This document shows, in pieces, positions 1 to 8,262 of a stretch of DNA of 64,000 nt. How positions within the stretch are numbered: position 1 is the stretch's first letter; every line of letters starts with the position of its first letter. The position numbers were made by a program, and so were the translations under genes. Origin of the DNA: Streptomyces sp. NBC_00083. Lineage in GTDB: Bacteria; Actinomycetota; Actinomycetes; Streptomycetales; Streptomycetaceae. Below the pieces are notes generated by a model. It ran no database searches, was not told where the DNA came from, and saw nothing but the letters and a program-made list of their open reading frames with translations. Location: assembly GCF_026343295.1 (NCBI RefSeq), contig NZ_JAPELY010000002.1, forward strand, positions 806,001 to 870,000, read 5' to 3'.

Positions 1-11
1 AGGAGCGCGCG

Positions 12-1010
12 ATGAGTGCCGCAGAGACAACCACCGCCAAGGTGCCGCCGGCGCGGCGCGACCCACAACCGGGCGCCGGCTCCGGCCGGCCGGGAAAGCC
101 GGACAACAAGCGTGGCACGGGCGGGGGAGCGGCGGTGCCGTGGGCGCTGCTCGCACCCTGCCTCGTCATCCTCGCCCTCGTCCTCGGCTATCCGCTGGTA
201 CGCCTCGTCACCCTGTCCTTCGAGAAGTTCGGGCAGCCGCAGCTGTGGGGCTTCCAGGCCGCCGAGTCGGTCGGCTTCGACAACTTCTCCAACGTCCTCG
301 GTGACGCGGAGTTCTGGCGCGTCGTCGTGCGCACCATCCTCTTCGCCGCCTCCGCCGTCGTCCTGACCATGGTCATCGGCATGCTCATAGCCCTGCTGCT
401 CCAGCGGGTCTCGGGCTGGGTCAAGACGCTCATCAACGTGGCCCTCGTGGCGAGTTGGGGCATGCCCATCGTCGTGGCGATCACCATCTTCAAGTGGATG
501 TTCGACAGCGACTACGGCGTGCTGAACTGGCTGATCAGCCAGTTGCCCGGCGTCGACTTCACCGGCCACAACTGGTTCATCAGCAGCACCCAGGGTCTCG
601 CCGTGATCATGGTGCTCGTGGTCTGGGGCGCGGTGCCGTTCGTGGTCATCACGCTCAGCGCCGGACTCACCCAGGTCCCCAAGGAGCTCGAAGAGGCCGC
701 CCGGCTCGACGGCGCCGGCTCCTGGGGCGTGTTCCGGCACGTCACCCTGCCGATCCTCAAGCCCATCATCGTGATGCTCGCGACGCTCTCGGTGATCTGG
801 GACATGGGCGTCTTCCCGCAGGTCTTCGTGATGCGCGGCGGCCACCCCGAGCCGGAGTACCAGCTCCTCACCACGTACTCCTACGACAAGGCCTTCGTCG
901 TCAACGACTACTCCCAGGGCTCCGCGATCGCCCTGCTCACCGTGCTCCTGCTGCTCGGTGTGATCGCGGTCTACATGCGGCAGATGCTCAAGATCGGGGA
1001 CGTCGAGTGA
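12..1010 (+). CDS. dasB: DasB-like sugar ABC transporter permease
   Basis: Inner-membrane permease of a carbohydrate ABC importer (MalF/UgpA type), 332 aa. A proline- and glycine-rich cytoplasmic tail of about 40 residues precedes the first membrane helix (PWALLAPCLVILALVLGYPL); about six helices follow. The EAA loop that contacts the ATPase is visible as KELEEAARLDGAG near residues 220-232. AGGAG lies just before the ATG. The stop overlaps the next permease start (GTGA), so the two are translationally coupled. The permease pair followed by a GH3 hexosaminidase and nagB with DasR sites points to the DasABC N,N'-diacetylchitobiose importer. The binding protein DasA should lie upstream, outside the window. 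An NgcEFG-type GlcNAc importer is the alternative. Confidence 0.87.
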   Translation: MSAAETTTAKVPPARRDPQPGAGSGRPGKPDNKRGTGGGAAVPWALLAPCLVILALVLGYPLVRLVTLSFEKFGQPQLWGFQAAESVGFDNFSNVLGDAEFWRVVVRTILFAASAVVLTMVIGMLIALLLQRVSGWVKTLINVALVASWGMPIVVAITIFKWMFDSDYGVLNWLISQLPGVDFTGHNWFISSTQGLAVIMVLVVWGAVPFVVITLSAGLTQVPKELEEAARLDGAGSWGVFRHVTLPILKPIIVMLATLSVIWDMGVFPQVFVMRGGHPEPEYQLLTTYSYDKAFVVNDYSQGSAIALLTVLLLLGVIAVYMRQMLKIGDVE

Positions 1011-1909
1011 GCGCCACGATCGGAAAGGACGGCGTGGCGATGGCTGCCTCGACCGCCGTGGCGCCCGCCGCCACGCGCAAGAAGTCTCCCGGCAAGAAGA
1101 ACAAGCTGGGCTGGAACCTGCTCGGCCTGCTCGTCTTCGTCACCGCGGGCTTCCCGGTCTACTGGATGCTCAACACCGCGTTCAAGCCGGCCAAGGACGC
1201 GATCGACCCCAACCCGCACCTGTTCCCGACGCACGTGACGCTCGCCAACTTCAAGCGGGCGCTCCAGATCGGCGACTTCTGGGGTTCGATCGGCCGGTCC
1301 CTGACCGTCTCGGTCGTCGTGGTCGTCATCGGCATCGCGGTCGGCCTGCTCGCCGCGCTCGCCATCTCCCGGTTCGCCTTCCGCGGCCGCAAGATCGTCA
1401 TCGTCGGCATCCTCGCGGTCCAGATGGTGCCGCTCGTCGCGATGATCATCCCGGTCTTCCTGCTCCTCAACGACCTCGGTCAGTACGACAAGCTCACGGG
1501 CCTGATCATCACGTACCTGACCTTCATCCTGCCCTTCACGGTGTGGACGCTGCGCGGTTTCATCGTCAACGTCCCCAAGGAGCTGGAGGAGGCGGCCATG
1601 GTCGACGGCTGCACCCGCACCGGCGCCTTCATCCGTGTGGTCTTTCCGCTGCTCGCCCCCGGCATGGTGGCCACCTCGGTCTATGGATTCATCCAGGCCT
1701 GGAACGAGTACCTCTACGCCCTCATGCTGATGAGTCAGAATCACCAGACGGCCACCGTGTGGCTGTCGAGCTTCACCACACAGCACGGCACCGAGTACGC
1801 CCCGATGATGGCCGGATCGACCATGATGGCCGTGCCCATCGTGATTCTCTTCCTCCTCGTCCAGCGCAAGATGGCCGCGGGTCTGACGGCCGGCGCAGTG
1901 AAGGGATAA
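1007..1909 (+). CDS. dasC: DasC-like sugar ABC transporter permease
   Basis: Second membrane subunit of the same importer (MalG type), 300 aa. Start taken as the GTG that overlaps the dasB stop; an internal ATG at 1040 is possible. After a basic tail (RKKSPGKKNK), six hydrophobic segments follow, with the EAA loop ELEEAAMVDGCTRTGAF in the second half. The last residues (QRKMAAGLTAGAVKG) are typical of MalG-like proteins. No ATPase gene is adjacent, as expected for das importers, which in Streptomyces are thought to use the shared MsiK ATPase. Transports aminosugar oligosaccharides by inference from the neighbours. Confidence 0.87.
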   Translation: MSATIGKDGVAMAASTAVAPAATRKKSPGKKNKLGWNLLGLLVFVTAGFPVYWMLNTAFKPAKDAIDPNPHLFPTHVTLANFKRALQIGDFWGSIGRSLTVSVVVVVIGIAVGLLAALAISRFAFRGRKIVIVGILAVQMVPLVAMIIPVFLLLNDLGQYDKLTGLIITYLTFILPFTVWTLRGFIVNVPKELEEAAMVDGCTRTGAFIRVVFPLLAPGMVATSVYGFIQAWNEYLYALMLMSQNHQTATVWLSSFTTQHGTEYAPMMAGSTMMAVPIVILFLLVQRKMAAGLTAGAVKG

Positions 1910-1917
1910 CCCCGCCC

Positions 1918-3435
1918 ATGACGACTATGACCACGGGTTCCGACACACTGACCCGCGACGCCCTCGCCGTGCTCCAGCCCGGGTTCGTCGGCACCACCGC
2001 GCCGGACTGGCTGCTCCGCAGGATCGGCGAAGGCCTCGCCTCCGTCGGCCTGTTCGGCCGCAACATCGTCACCGCGCCCCAAGTGGCGGCCCTGACGGCC
2101 CAGTTGAGGGCCGAGCGGGACGACGTCCTGGTGGCGATCGACGAGGAGGGCGGTGACGTCACCCGTATAGAGGTGCGCACCGGCTCGTCCTTCCCCGGCA
2201 ACCTGGCGCTCGGCGCCGTCGACGACCTGGAGCTGACCCGCGGGGTCGCCCGCGAGCTGGGCCGCCGGCTCGCCGAGTGCGGCGTCAACCTCAACTGGGC
2301 GCCGTCGGCCGACGTGAACTCCAACCCGGACAACCCGATCATCGGCGTACGGGCCTTCGGGGCGGACACCGCCCTCGTGGCCCGGCACACCGCCGCCTAC
2401 ATCGAGGGCCTCCAGTCCGCGGGCGTCGCCGCCTGCACCAAGCACTTCCCCGGCCACGGCGACACCAACGTCGACTCGCACCACGCGATGCCCCGCATCG
2501 ACGTGGACCTCGACACGCTGCACAAGCGTGAGCTGGTGCCTTTCCGCGCCGCGATCGCCGCGGGTTCCAAGTCGGTCATGAGTGCGCATATCCTTCTTCC
2601 CGCGCTCGACCCCGCCCGTCCCGCCACGCTCAGCCCGCGCATCCTCACCGGATTGCTGCGCGAGGAGCTCGGCTACGACGGGCTGATCGTCTCGGACGCG
2701 GTGGAGATGCAGGCCATCGCCGGGACGGTCGGCATCGAGCGGGGCTCCGTCCTCGCCATCGCGGCGGGCGCCGACGCGCTGTGCGTCGGCGGCGGCCTGT
2801 GTGACGAGGGCACCGTACTGCGGCTGCGTGACGCGCTGGTCCAGGCGGTACGGGACGGCGAACTCGCCGAGGAGCGCCTGGCCGACGCCGCCGCACGGGT
2901 CCGTGCGCTGGCGGCGTGGGCCCAGCGGGCCAGGGGGGCCGGGACGGGACCGGGCGCGGCGGTGCAGGAGGGGACCGCGCCCGGTACCGACAGCGACATC
3001 GGCCTGGTGGCCGCGCGCCGCGCCGCCCGCGTCACGGCGGGGCCGGGGTGGCGTCCGCTGGAGGGCGCCCCGTACGTGGCGACCTTCACGCCCGTCATGA
3101 ACATCGCGGTGAGCAGCGAGACGCCGTGGAGCATCGGCGCCGAGCTCGGCGCCCTGCTGCCGGGCACCGAGAGCGGCACCTACGGCGCGGACGGCGCCGC
3201 CGCCGACGTGCTGGCGGCGGCCGGCGAGCGCCGGATCGTCGCGGTCGTCCGCGACGAGCACCGCCACCCGTGGATGGCGGCGGCCCTCGACGCGCTCCTC
3301 GCGGCCCGTCCGGACACGGTCGTGGTCGAGATGGGAGTGCCGCGGGCGGCTCCGCGCGGCGCGCTGCACATCGCCACGCACGGCGCGGCGCGCGTGTGCG
3401 GCAGGGCGGCGGCGGAGGCCATCGCGGGGGTCTGA
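1918..3435 (+). CDS. dasD: DasD-like GH3 beta-N-acetylglucosaminidase
   Basis: Cytoplasmic glycoside hydrolase family 3 enzyme, 505 aa, with no signal peptide. It probably splits imported chitobiose into GlcNAc. The NagZ-type signature KHFPGHGDT lies at residues 175-183, followed by the Asp186/His188 acid-base dyad (DSH). The nucleophile Asp260 is in IVSDAVEM, and the substrate-side DEEGG is at 76-80. The C-terminal third is a GH3 C-terminal-like domain that is rich in Ala and Gly. It starts 8 nt after dasC, so it is the last gene of the das operon, and a strong terminator follows. NagZ-type muropeptide recycling is the alternative role, but the location favours chitin use. Confidence 0.88.
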   Translation: MTTMTTGSDTLTRDALAVLQPGFVGTTAPDWLLRRIGEGLASVGLFGRNIVTAPQVAALTAQLRAERDDVLVAIDEEGGDVTRIEVRTGSSFPGNLALGAVDDLELTRGVARELGRRLAECGVNLNWAPSADVNSNPDNPIIGVRAFGADTALVARHTAAYIEGLQSAGVAACTKHFPGHGDTNVDSHHAMPRIDVDLDTLHKRELVPFRAAIAAGSKSVMSAHILLPALDPARPATLSPRILTGLLREELGYDGLIVSDAVEMQAIAGTVGIERGSVLAIAAGADALCVGGGLCDEGTVLRLRDALVQAVRDGELAEERLADAAARVRALAAWAQRARGAGTGPGAAVQEGTAPGTDSDIGLVAARRAARVTAGPGWRPLEGAPYVATFTPVMNIAVSSETPWSIGAELGALLPGTESGTYGADGAAADVLAAAGERRIVAVVRDEHRHPWMAAALDALLAARPDTVVVEMGVPRAAPRGALHIATHGAARVCGRAAAEAIAGV

Positions 3436-3450
3436 CCCCTCCCAGGGATC

Positions 3451-3492
3451 ACGTGGCGGGGTGACGGTCGGCGGACCGTCACCCCGCCACGT
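3451..3492 (+). terminator. strong terminator after das operon
   Basis: Perfect 19-bp inverted repeat with a GGCG tetraloop (left arm 3451-3469, right arm 3474-3492), followed by TTTGC. It starts 15 nt after the dasD stop and should separate the das operon from the downstream cassette. Confidence 0.85.
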
Positions 3493-3735
3493 TTGCATGT
3501 GCGGGTATGGCGGAAGCCCGGTGGAGGAGATGTACGAACGGGCCGACTTTCGATGTACGCAAGGGCCGAATTGTGCCGGGCTACCGGAGTGCGGCCCTCC
3601 GGATGGCCCGCAGGAGGGCCGCCAACTCGGTTTTGACGCGGTCTACTTGACAGTACGTATCTGCCGTATGTCCGGTGCGTGAACCGGTCCGTTTTGGGCT
3701 CCGCACCGCCCCAACTTCGGGCTTGACACCAGAAG

Positions 3736-3750
3736 TTGGTCTAGTCCACC
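3736..3750 (+). promoter_or_regulatory. DasR-type operator (dre) upstream of the PhyH cassette
   Basis: TTGGTCTAGTCCACC fits the Streptomyces DasR responsive element, whose core is TGGTCTAGACCA; the chitinase-type variant has TCCA in the second half. A TTGACAC -35-like hexamer begins at 3723, so the site would sit in the promoter spacer. The next good start is the dioxygenase ATG at 4187, over 430 nt away. The rest of 3493-4186 holds no convincing gene: it contains a second TTGACA (3647-3652) and a possible 48-codon frame. Confidence 0.65.
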
Positions 3751-3769
3751 TTGGAGGTAGGCAAGATCG

Positions 3770-3916
3770 GTGTGGGTGCCCTCGACCCATGAGCGGCACC
3801 GAGCGCGAGGAGGTGGCAACCCCGGCCCTGCCGTCGTGGAGGCCACCCCCTTCCGCCGGATGACCGGCCGGCGCGACGATGCGCCGAGCCCGCCAACTCC
3901 CTTTTGCCCAGGTTGA
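3770..3916 (+). other. possible short ORF in the leader of the PhyH cassette
   Basis: A GTG at 3770 lies 12 nt after a GGAGG (3753-3757) and opens a 48-codon frame ending at TGA 3914-3916. The product would be rich in Arg, Pro and Gly and has no recognised motif, signal peptide or cysteine pattern. It lies directly after the dre site. It could be an upstream leader peptide, a decayed gene, or chance in GC-rich DNA, where open frames are common. Codon-position GC bias looks weaker than in the neighbouring genes. Confidence 0.15.
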
Positions 3917-4186
3917 TTTGCCCTCGCAATGCCCGATCGGCCGATGGCTCGCCGGCCGGGGCGAGGACCGCGCCCGGGGCACCCCGCACCCCCGGCGCAC
4001 GCACCCCGCCCAGCGCTCCGCCGCCGACCGTGTCGTCATCCGGCCGTCGGCCGAGACCGCCCGGCCGCCGCATCCCGCCGATCCCGTACTCAGGACGCCC
4101 GCGCCCACGCCCGAGCCGGCGCCCGAGCCCGTATCCCCGCGCCGGGGATCCTCAGCCACCGACCATCCGACCCCTGGAGTGATCGC

Positions 4187-5257
4187 ATGACGGCACCCGA
4201 CCGATACCTCTACCGAGCCGCATCCGGCCGTCCCTACTTCAGCTCCGACGGCGGCGAGACCTACCTCGCCCGCACCCCGCTGCGCGACATCGAGAAGGAG
4301 CGCCCGCTGCGCGTGCTGTCCGAGGAGGACTTCGCGTTCTGGCAGACGTACGGCTACGTCGTCGTGAAGGAGGCGATACCGGCCGCCGCCGCCCGGCGCC
4401 TCCTCGACTTCACCTGGGACTTCCAGGGCCTCGACCCCGAGCGCCCCGAGACCTGGTACTCCGAGGACCGCGAGTTCGCCACCGAGCTCGAACAGCACCT
4501 GCACGTCTACGGGTTCGTCGAGGCCTACCACCACCAGCTCCTGTGGGACAGCCGCCAGACGCAGCGGGTGTACGACGCGTTCGCCGACGTGTGGGACTGC
4601 GAGGAGCTGTGGGTCACCCTCGACCGGCTCAACCTGAACCCGCCCAACGTCAAGGACCGCGACCGCGCGCACATCGAGCCCACCGACACCGGCTTCGACA
4701 TCGAGCTGCACTGGGACGTCGACACCACGCTCGGTGTGCTGCCGCAGCGCGTCCAGGGCATCATCGCGCTCAACGACACCCAGGACGACCACGGCGGGTT
4801 CCAGTGCTCGCCCGAGCTGTTCCGCCGGTTCGACGAGTGGAAGGTCGCACAGCCCGCCGACCGCGACCCGATCAGGCCGGGCACCGACCGCGCCGAGTTC
4901 CCCGTCGTACGGCCCGAGCTCAAGGCCGGTGACCTGCTGATCTGGAACGGGCTGCTCGCGCACGGCGTCGCCCGCAACACCTCCGACAACGGTGTCCGAG
5001 CCGTCCAGTACCTCTCGATGATGCCCGCACTCGAATCGGACCAGGAGGTGCGCAAGTCGCGCGTGGAGTCCTGGCGCAGCCTCAGCACCCCGGACTGGAA
5101 CAAGACGCTCGTCGGCGACGCCCGGCGGCACGAGTCCCTCCGTTACCCGACCGCCACCCTCACCGACCTCGGCGCCAAGCTGCTCGGCCTCGAATCGTGG
5201 GCGACCGCCGGGCCCCAGACCCCGACCGAGGAGCCCGCGTGCGACGCATCTGCCTGA
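4187..5257 (+). CDS. phytanoyl-CoA dioxygenase (PhyH) family Fe(II)/2-oxoglutarate enzyme
   Basis: 356 aa. The ATG follows GGAG by 7 nt. Predicted Fe(II)/2-oxoglutarate-dependent oxygenase: the facial triad is seen as His175-x-Asp177 (ELHWDVDTT) and distal His259 (LLAHGVARN), with Arg271 placed to bind 2-oxoglutarate. NDTQDDHGGFQCSPELF (196-212) is the usual PhyH strand that packs against the metal site. It would hydroxylate or desaturate a small molecule. The substrate is unknown; an amino acid, a CoA ester or a carrier-bound intermediate are all possible. First gene of a five-gene unit: its last 19 nt overlap the next start. PhyH enzymes are common tailoring enzymes in actinobacterial biosynthetic clusters. 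Confidence 0.85.
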   Translation: MTAPDRYLYRAASGRPYFSSDGGETYLARTPLRDIEKERPLRVLSEEDFAFWQTYGYVVVKEAIPAAAARRLLDFTWDFQGLDPERPETWYSEDREFATELEQHLHVYGFVEAYHHQLLWDSRQTQRVYDAFADVWDCEELWVTLDRLNLNPPNVKDRDRAHIEPTDTGFDIELHWDVDTTLGVLPQRVQGIIALNDTQDDHGGFQCSPELFRRFDEWKVAQPADRDPIRPGTDRAEFPVVRPELKAGDLLIWNGLLAHGVARNTSDNGVRAVQYLSMMPALESDQEVRKSRVESWRSLSTPDWNKTLVGDARRHESLRYPTATLTDLGAKLLGLESWATAGPQTPTEEPACDASA

Positions 5258-6558
5258 CGCTGCCCACCAACCGGGCCTGCGCGGCCACGATCGCCGCGGT
5301 CCACGAGGAGGCGGCCCACGCCGTCACCCACTTCGATGTCGAGGTGCACCTGCTCGTCCTGGACTCCTCCGACGAGGCGAGCAGAGCCGAACACGCGCGT
5401 ACCGTACGGGAGTTGGCATCGCCCGCCGGGGTCGTCGTGCATCACCTCGACGAGGCGCGGCAGCGCGACTTCCTCCAGCGGGTCATCGAGCGCGCCGGCC
5501 TCACCAAACCCGACCTGGTGCTCGACCTCATGCTGCCCGCCGACGTGTCGTACGGAGCCTGCACCAACCGCGCCTTCCTGATCGCGAGCGCCCTGGGCTG
5601 CGACTCGGTGCACCGCAGGGACTCCGACAGCAGTTACCAGATCCTCGACGGCGAACCCGTCCACCCCCTCCACCACGAGCTGCTCTCGCTCGGGAAGCGC
5701 GCCGTCGACGCCCTGCCCGGCGTCACCCGGACCCGGCTCGACCCGGCCGACGTCTACAAGCCGGTCGCGATGGTCGGCAGCTCCTTCGTCGGCGAACTGT
5801 CCGTCGACATCGGGGAGATACGCGACCTCGAGCCGGAGATCTACTACGAGGTGGTCGGCCTGTGGGCCGAGGCGGGCACCTCGCCCGAGGAGCGCCGCGA
5901 GCTGGTCGACGACTCGTTCGTCGGGGCCGGCACCGATCCCTTCACGCACGACGAGTCGACGCTGGGCACCCCCGACATCTGGCGCATCGACATGTGCAAC
6001 ATCGGCCTCGACCACGAGGTCTACGAACGGGTGCCGCTGCCGCCCGCCACCAACACCATAGGCAGCGACTACTTCCTGCTGCACCTGGTGCGCGACGCGA
6101 CGCTGCCCGGCGTGGTGCACAACCGGAACATCGTGAACTACTACACCCCCGAGCGGCGGACCGGCCCCGGATTCACCGCCTACCAGCTGCGGTTCACCAA
6201 GTTCCTCCTGTCGATGCTCTACCTCTACCCCGTCTACACGGCGATGGAGGAGGCCCGCGGGGCGCTGCTCGACGAGCACCACCACATACGCGTCGCCACG
6301 ATCGCCGACCTCGTCGCGAAGAGCGCGTACACGGACCGCTCCGAGAACGTCCGCAGGCTCGACGTCGTCGACCGCTGCTATCGCCGACTGGGCGGCAGAT
6401 ACGCGGAGTTCGCCGACCACCTGCTGCCGATGCGTGAGCGTCTGCTCGACGAGGCGCAGGCCGACACCGAGGACTTCGCGCTGCTCATCGAGGCCTGGGG
6501 GCCGCTGGTGGCGGCCAGCAGGTCCGAACGTCCGGTCCGGGGTGTCGACGATGCGTGA
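5239..6558 (+). CDS. uncharacterised protein with GT-A-like features
   Basis: 439 aa. Start GTG at 5239 is supported by GAGGAG upstream and by overlap with the dioxygenase end. I cannot assign a function with certainty. The N-terminus (RRICLTLPTNRACAATIAA, then VHLLVLDSSD) resembles the first beta strands of GT-A nucleotide-sugar-dependent transferases. HRRDSDSSY (125-133) holds a DxD-like Asp128-Ser-Asp130, the usual metal/nucleotide site. A hydrophobic stretch (FLLSMLYLYPVY, 322-333) is in the helical C-terminal half. No signal peptide. It may belong to a Streptomyces DUF family (DUF6271, from memory, not checked). In context it could transfer a sugar or nucleotide group onto the cassette's product. 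Confidence 0.6.
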   Translation: MRRICLTLPTNRACAATIAAVHEEAAHAVTHFDVEVHLLVLDSSDEASRAEHARTVRELASPAGVVVHHLDEARQRDFLQRVIERAGLTKPDLVLDLMLPADVSYGACTNRAFLIASALGCDSVHRRDSDSSYQILDGEPVHPLHHELLSLGKRAVDALPGVTRTRLDPADVYKPVAMVGSSFVGELSVDIGEIRDLEPEIYYEVVGLWAEAGTSPEERRELVDDSFVGAGTDPFTHDESTLGTPDIWRIDMCNIGLDHEVYERVPLPPATNTIGSDYFLLHLVRDATLPGVVHNRNIVNYYTPERRTGPGFTAYQLRFTKFLLSMLYLYPVYTAMEEARGALLDEHHHIRVATIADLVAKSAYTDRSENVRRLDVVDRCYRRLGGRYAEFADHLLPMRERLLDEAQADTEDFALLIEAWGPLVAASRSERPVRGVDDA

Positions 6559-7720
6559 GAGCACGGCCATCCGGACGGCCCTCGCGGCCGCGACCGACGA
6601 CCGGATCTTCTTCGACCTCGACGGCATCGAGGGCCAGTACGCGGCGCTCCTGCGCGAACTGCCCGGCGTCGCCGTCCGCTTCGCCATGAAGGCGTGCCCC
6701 GTGGACGAGGTGCTCGCCTGCCTCGCCCGGCAGGGCGCGGGCTTCGACGCGGCCGGACCCAACGAGATCGAGCAGGCCCTCAGGACGGGGGTGCCGCTCG
6801 ACCGGATCCACTACGGCAACACCATCAAGTCCGACGAGAACATCGCCGACGCGTACCGCATGGGGGTGCGCGACTTCGCGACCGACAGCGTCGAGGACGT
6901 CGCCGCGATCGCCCGGCACGCACCCGGATCGCGGGTGTTCTGCCGCCTCGCCACCAGCGGCGAGGGCGCGCTGTGGGGCCTGAGCCAGAAGTTCGGGTGC
7001 TCGGCCGACGACGCGGTCCGCGTCCTGGAGGTGGCCCGCGACGCGGGACTCGTCCCGTCCGGTCTCTCCGTGCACGTCGGCTCGCAGCAGATGACGGCGG
7101 AGGCCTGGCGCGACGCGCTCGACGACCTGACCGACCTGGTCGTGGTCCTCGCCGGCCGCGGCATCCTCCTCGACCGGATCAACCTCGGCGGCGGCCTGCC
7201 CGCCCTCGGCTGCCTCGACAAGGCGGGCCGGCCCCTCGATCCGCCGATGGACAAGATCTTCGCCGTGCTGCGGGAGGGCATGGAGCGGCTCGCCGCCGAG
7301 TCGCCGTCGCCCGTGGAGTTCCTCATGGAACCCGGGCGTCACCTCGTCGCCGACCACGGCGCCATCCGGGCCCGGGTGGCCCGGCTCACCACCCGGAGCG
7401 GGGCCGACGAGCACCGGCACTGGCTCTACCTGACCTGCGGCAAGTTCAACGGCCTGTACGAGATGGACGCGTTGCAGTACCCCCTGGAGTTCCCCGGCCA
7501 CGCCGGGGGCGACCATGTTCCGGCGGTCGTGGCCGGACCCACCTGCGACAGCGACGACGCGTTCGACCACGAGGCCGGCCTGGTGCGGGTCCCCGCGGCG
7601 GCCTCGTCCGGCGACCCCGTCTGGATCCACTCCTGCGGCGCCTACGCCGTCGGCTACACCACCCAGGGTTTCAACGGCTTCGACCCGCTGCCGTACACCT
7701 GCATCGGAGGTTCGCAGTGA
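6551..7720 (+). CDS. fold-type III PLP-dependent decarboxylase (ornithine/diaminopimelate type)
   Basis: 389 aa. The ATG overlaps the preceding stop by 8 nt. An alanine-racemase-fold decarboxylase: PLP lysine Lys47 in RFAMKACP, His175 stacking residue in SVHVGSQ, glycine-rich phosphate loop GGGLP (213-217), EPGR at 260-263, and partner-subunit Cys332-Asp333 in GPTCDSDD. The closing GAYAVGYTTQGFNGF (363-377) is standard for the family. GPTCDSDD looks more like ornithine/lysine-type than LysA-type enzymes, but substrate cannot be read from sequence. It sits mid-operon between a putative transferase and an acyltransferase, so it probably makes an amine building block rather than serving polyamine housekeeping. 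Confidence 0.85.
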   Translation: MRESTAIRTALAAATDDRIFFDLDGIEGQYAALLRELPGVAVRFAMKACPVDEVLACLARQGAGFDAAGPNEIEQALRTGVPLDRIHYGNTIKSDENIADAYRMGVRDFATDSVEDVAAIARHAPGSRVFCRLATSGEGALWGLSQKFGCSADDAVRVLEVARDAGLVPSGLSVHVGSQQMTAEAWRDALDDLTDLVVVLAGRGILLDRINLGGGLPALGCLDKAGRPLDPPMDKIFAVLREGMERLAAESPSPVEFLMEPGRHLVADHGAIRARVARLTTRSGADEHRHWLYLTCGKFNGLYEMDALQYPLEFPGHAGGDHVPAVVAGPTCDSDDAFDHEAGLVRVPAAASSGDPVWIHSCGAYAVGYTTQGFNGFDPLPYTCIGGSQ

Positions 7721-8256
7721 CATCCCACCCGGTGACCGCGCCGCCGCCCCGGGCCCCGCTCGCGGCGGACGTCGTCATCCGCCCGCTGGCCGAGGACGAC
7801 TGGGACGCGATCGTGGCCCTCGAAGCGGCCGCGTACACCGAGGACGGCCTGTCCGAGGGCCGGGCGGCCCTCACGTCCCGCCACGCGCACGGCACGTGCT
7901 TCGTGATCGAGCACGAGGGGCGCGTCGGCGGCTACCTCCTCGCGCTGCCGTACCCGGCGTTCACCAGCCCGGACCTCAGCAGTGCCGAGGCGGCACCCGC
8001 TTCGGCGGCCTCCCGCAATCTGCACGCGCACGACCTGGTGATCGCCGAGCACCTGCGCGGCCGGGGCCTCGGTCCCCACCTGCTGACCCATCTCCTCACC
8101 ACGGCCCGGGAGTTGGGGTTCCGGAGCATCTCCATGGTGGCCGTCAGAGGAGCCCACGTCGTCTGGGCGCCGCTGGGCTACCGCCCCCATCCCGAGGTCG
8201 AACTGCCGTCGAGCTACGGCGCGAACGCGGTGTACATGTCCATGGAAGTAGGCTAA
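7717..8256 (+). CDS. GNAT family N-acyltransferase
   Basis: 179 aa. GTG start with GGAGG 6 nt upstream; GTGA overlap with the decarboxylase stop. The acetyl-CoA pyrophosphate loop is seen as LRGRGLGPHLLTHLL (113-127), and the C-terminal strand ends in WAPLGYRPHPE. Residues 80-100 carry a polar, alanine-rich insertion. It probably acylates the amine made by the upstream decarboxylase, either as a biosynthetic step or as self-protection. The tight coupling to the three genes before it supports one pathway. Confidence 0.8.
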   Translation: MTSHPVTAPPPRAPLAADVVIRPLAEDDWDAIVALEAAAYTEDGLSEGRAALTSRHAHGTCFVIEHEGRVGGYLLALPYPAFTSPDLSSAEAAPASAASRNLHAHDLVIAEHLRGRGLGPHLLTHLLTTARELGFRSISMVAVRGAHVVWAPLGYRPHPEVELPSSYGANAVYMSMEVG

Positions 8257-8262
8257 ATCCGT

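Noticed and set aside
1741..3498. 585-codon open frame on the minus strand
   Set aside because: Antisense to dasC/dasD, no family features, and dasD shows full GH3 motifs on the other strand.
3461..3682. 73-codon Cys-containing frame after dasD
   Set aside because: It starts inside the das terminator hairpin and has no ribosome site or codon bias.
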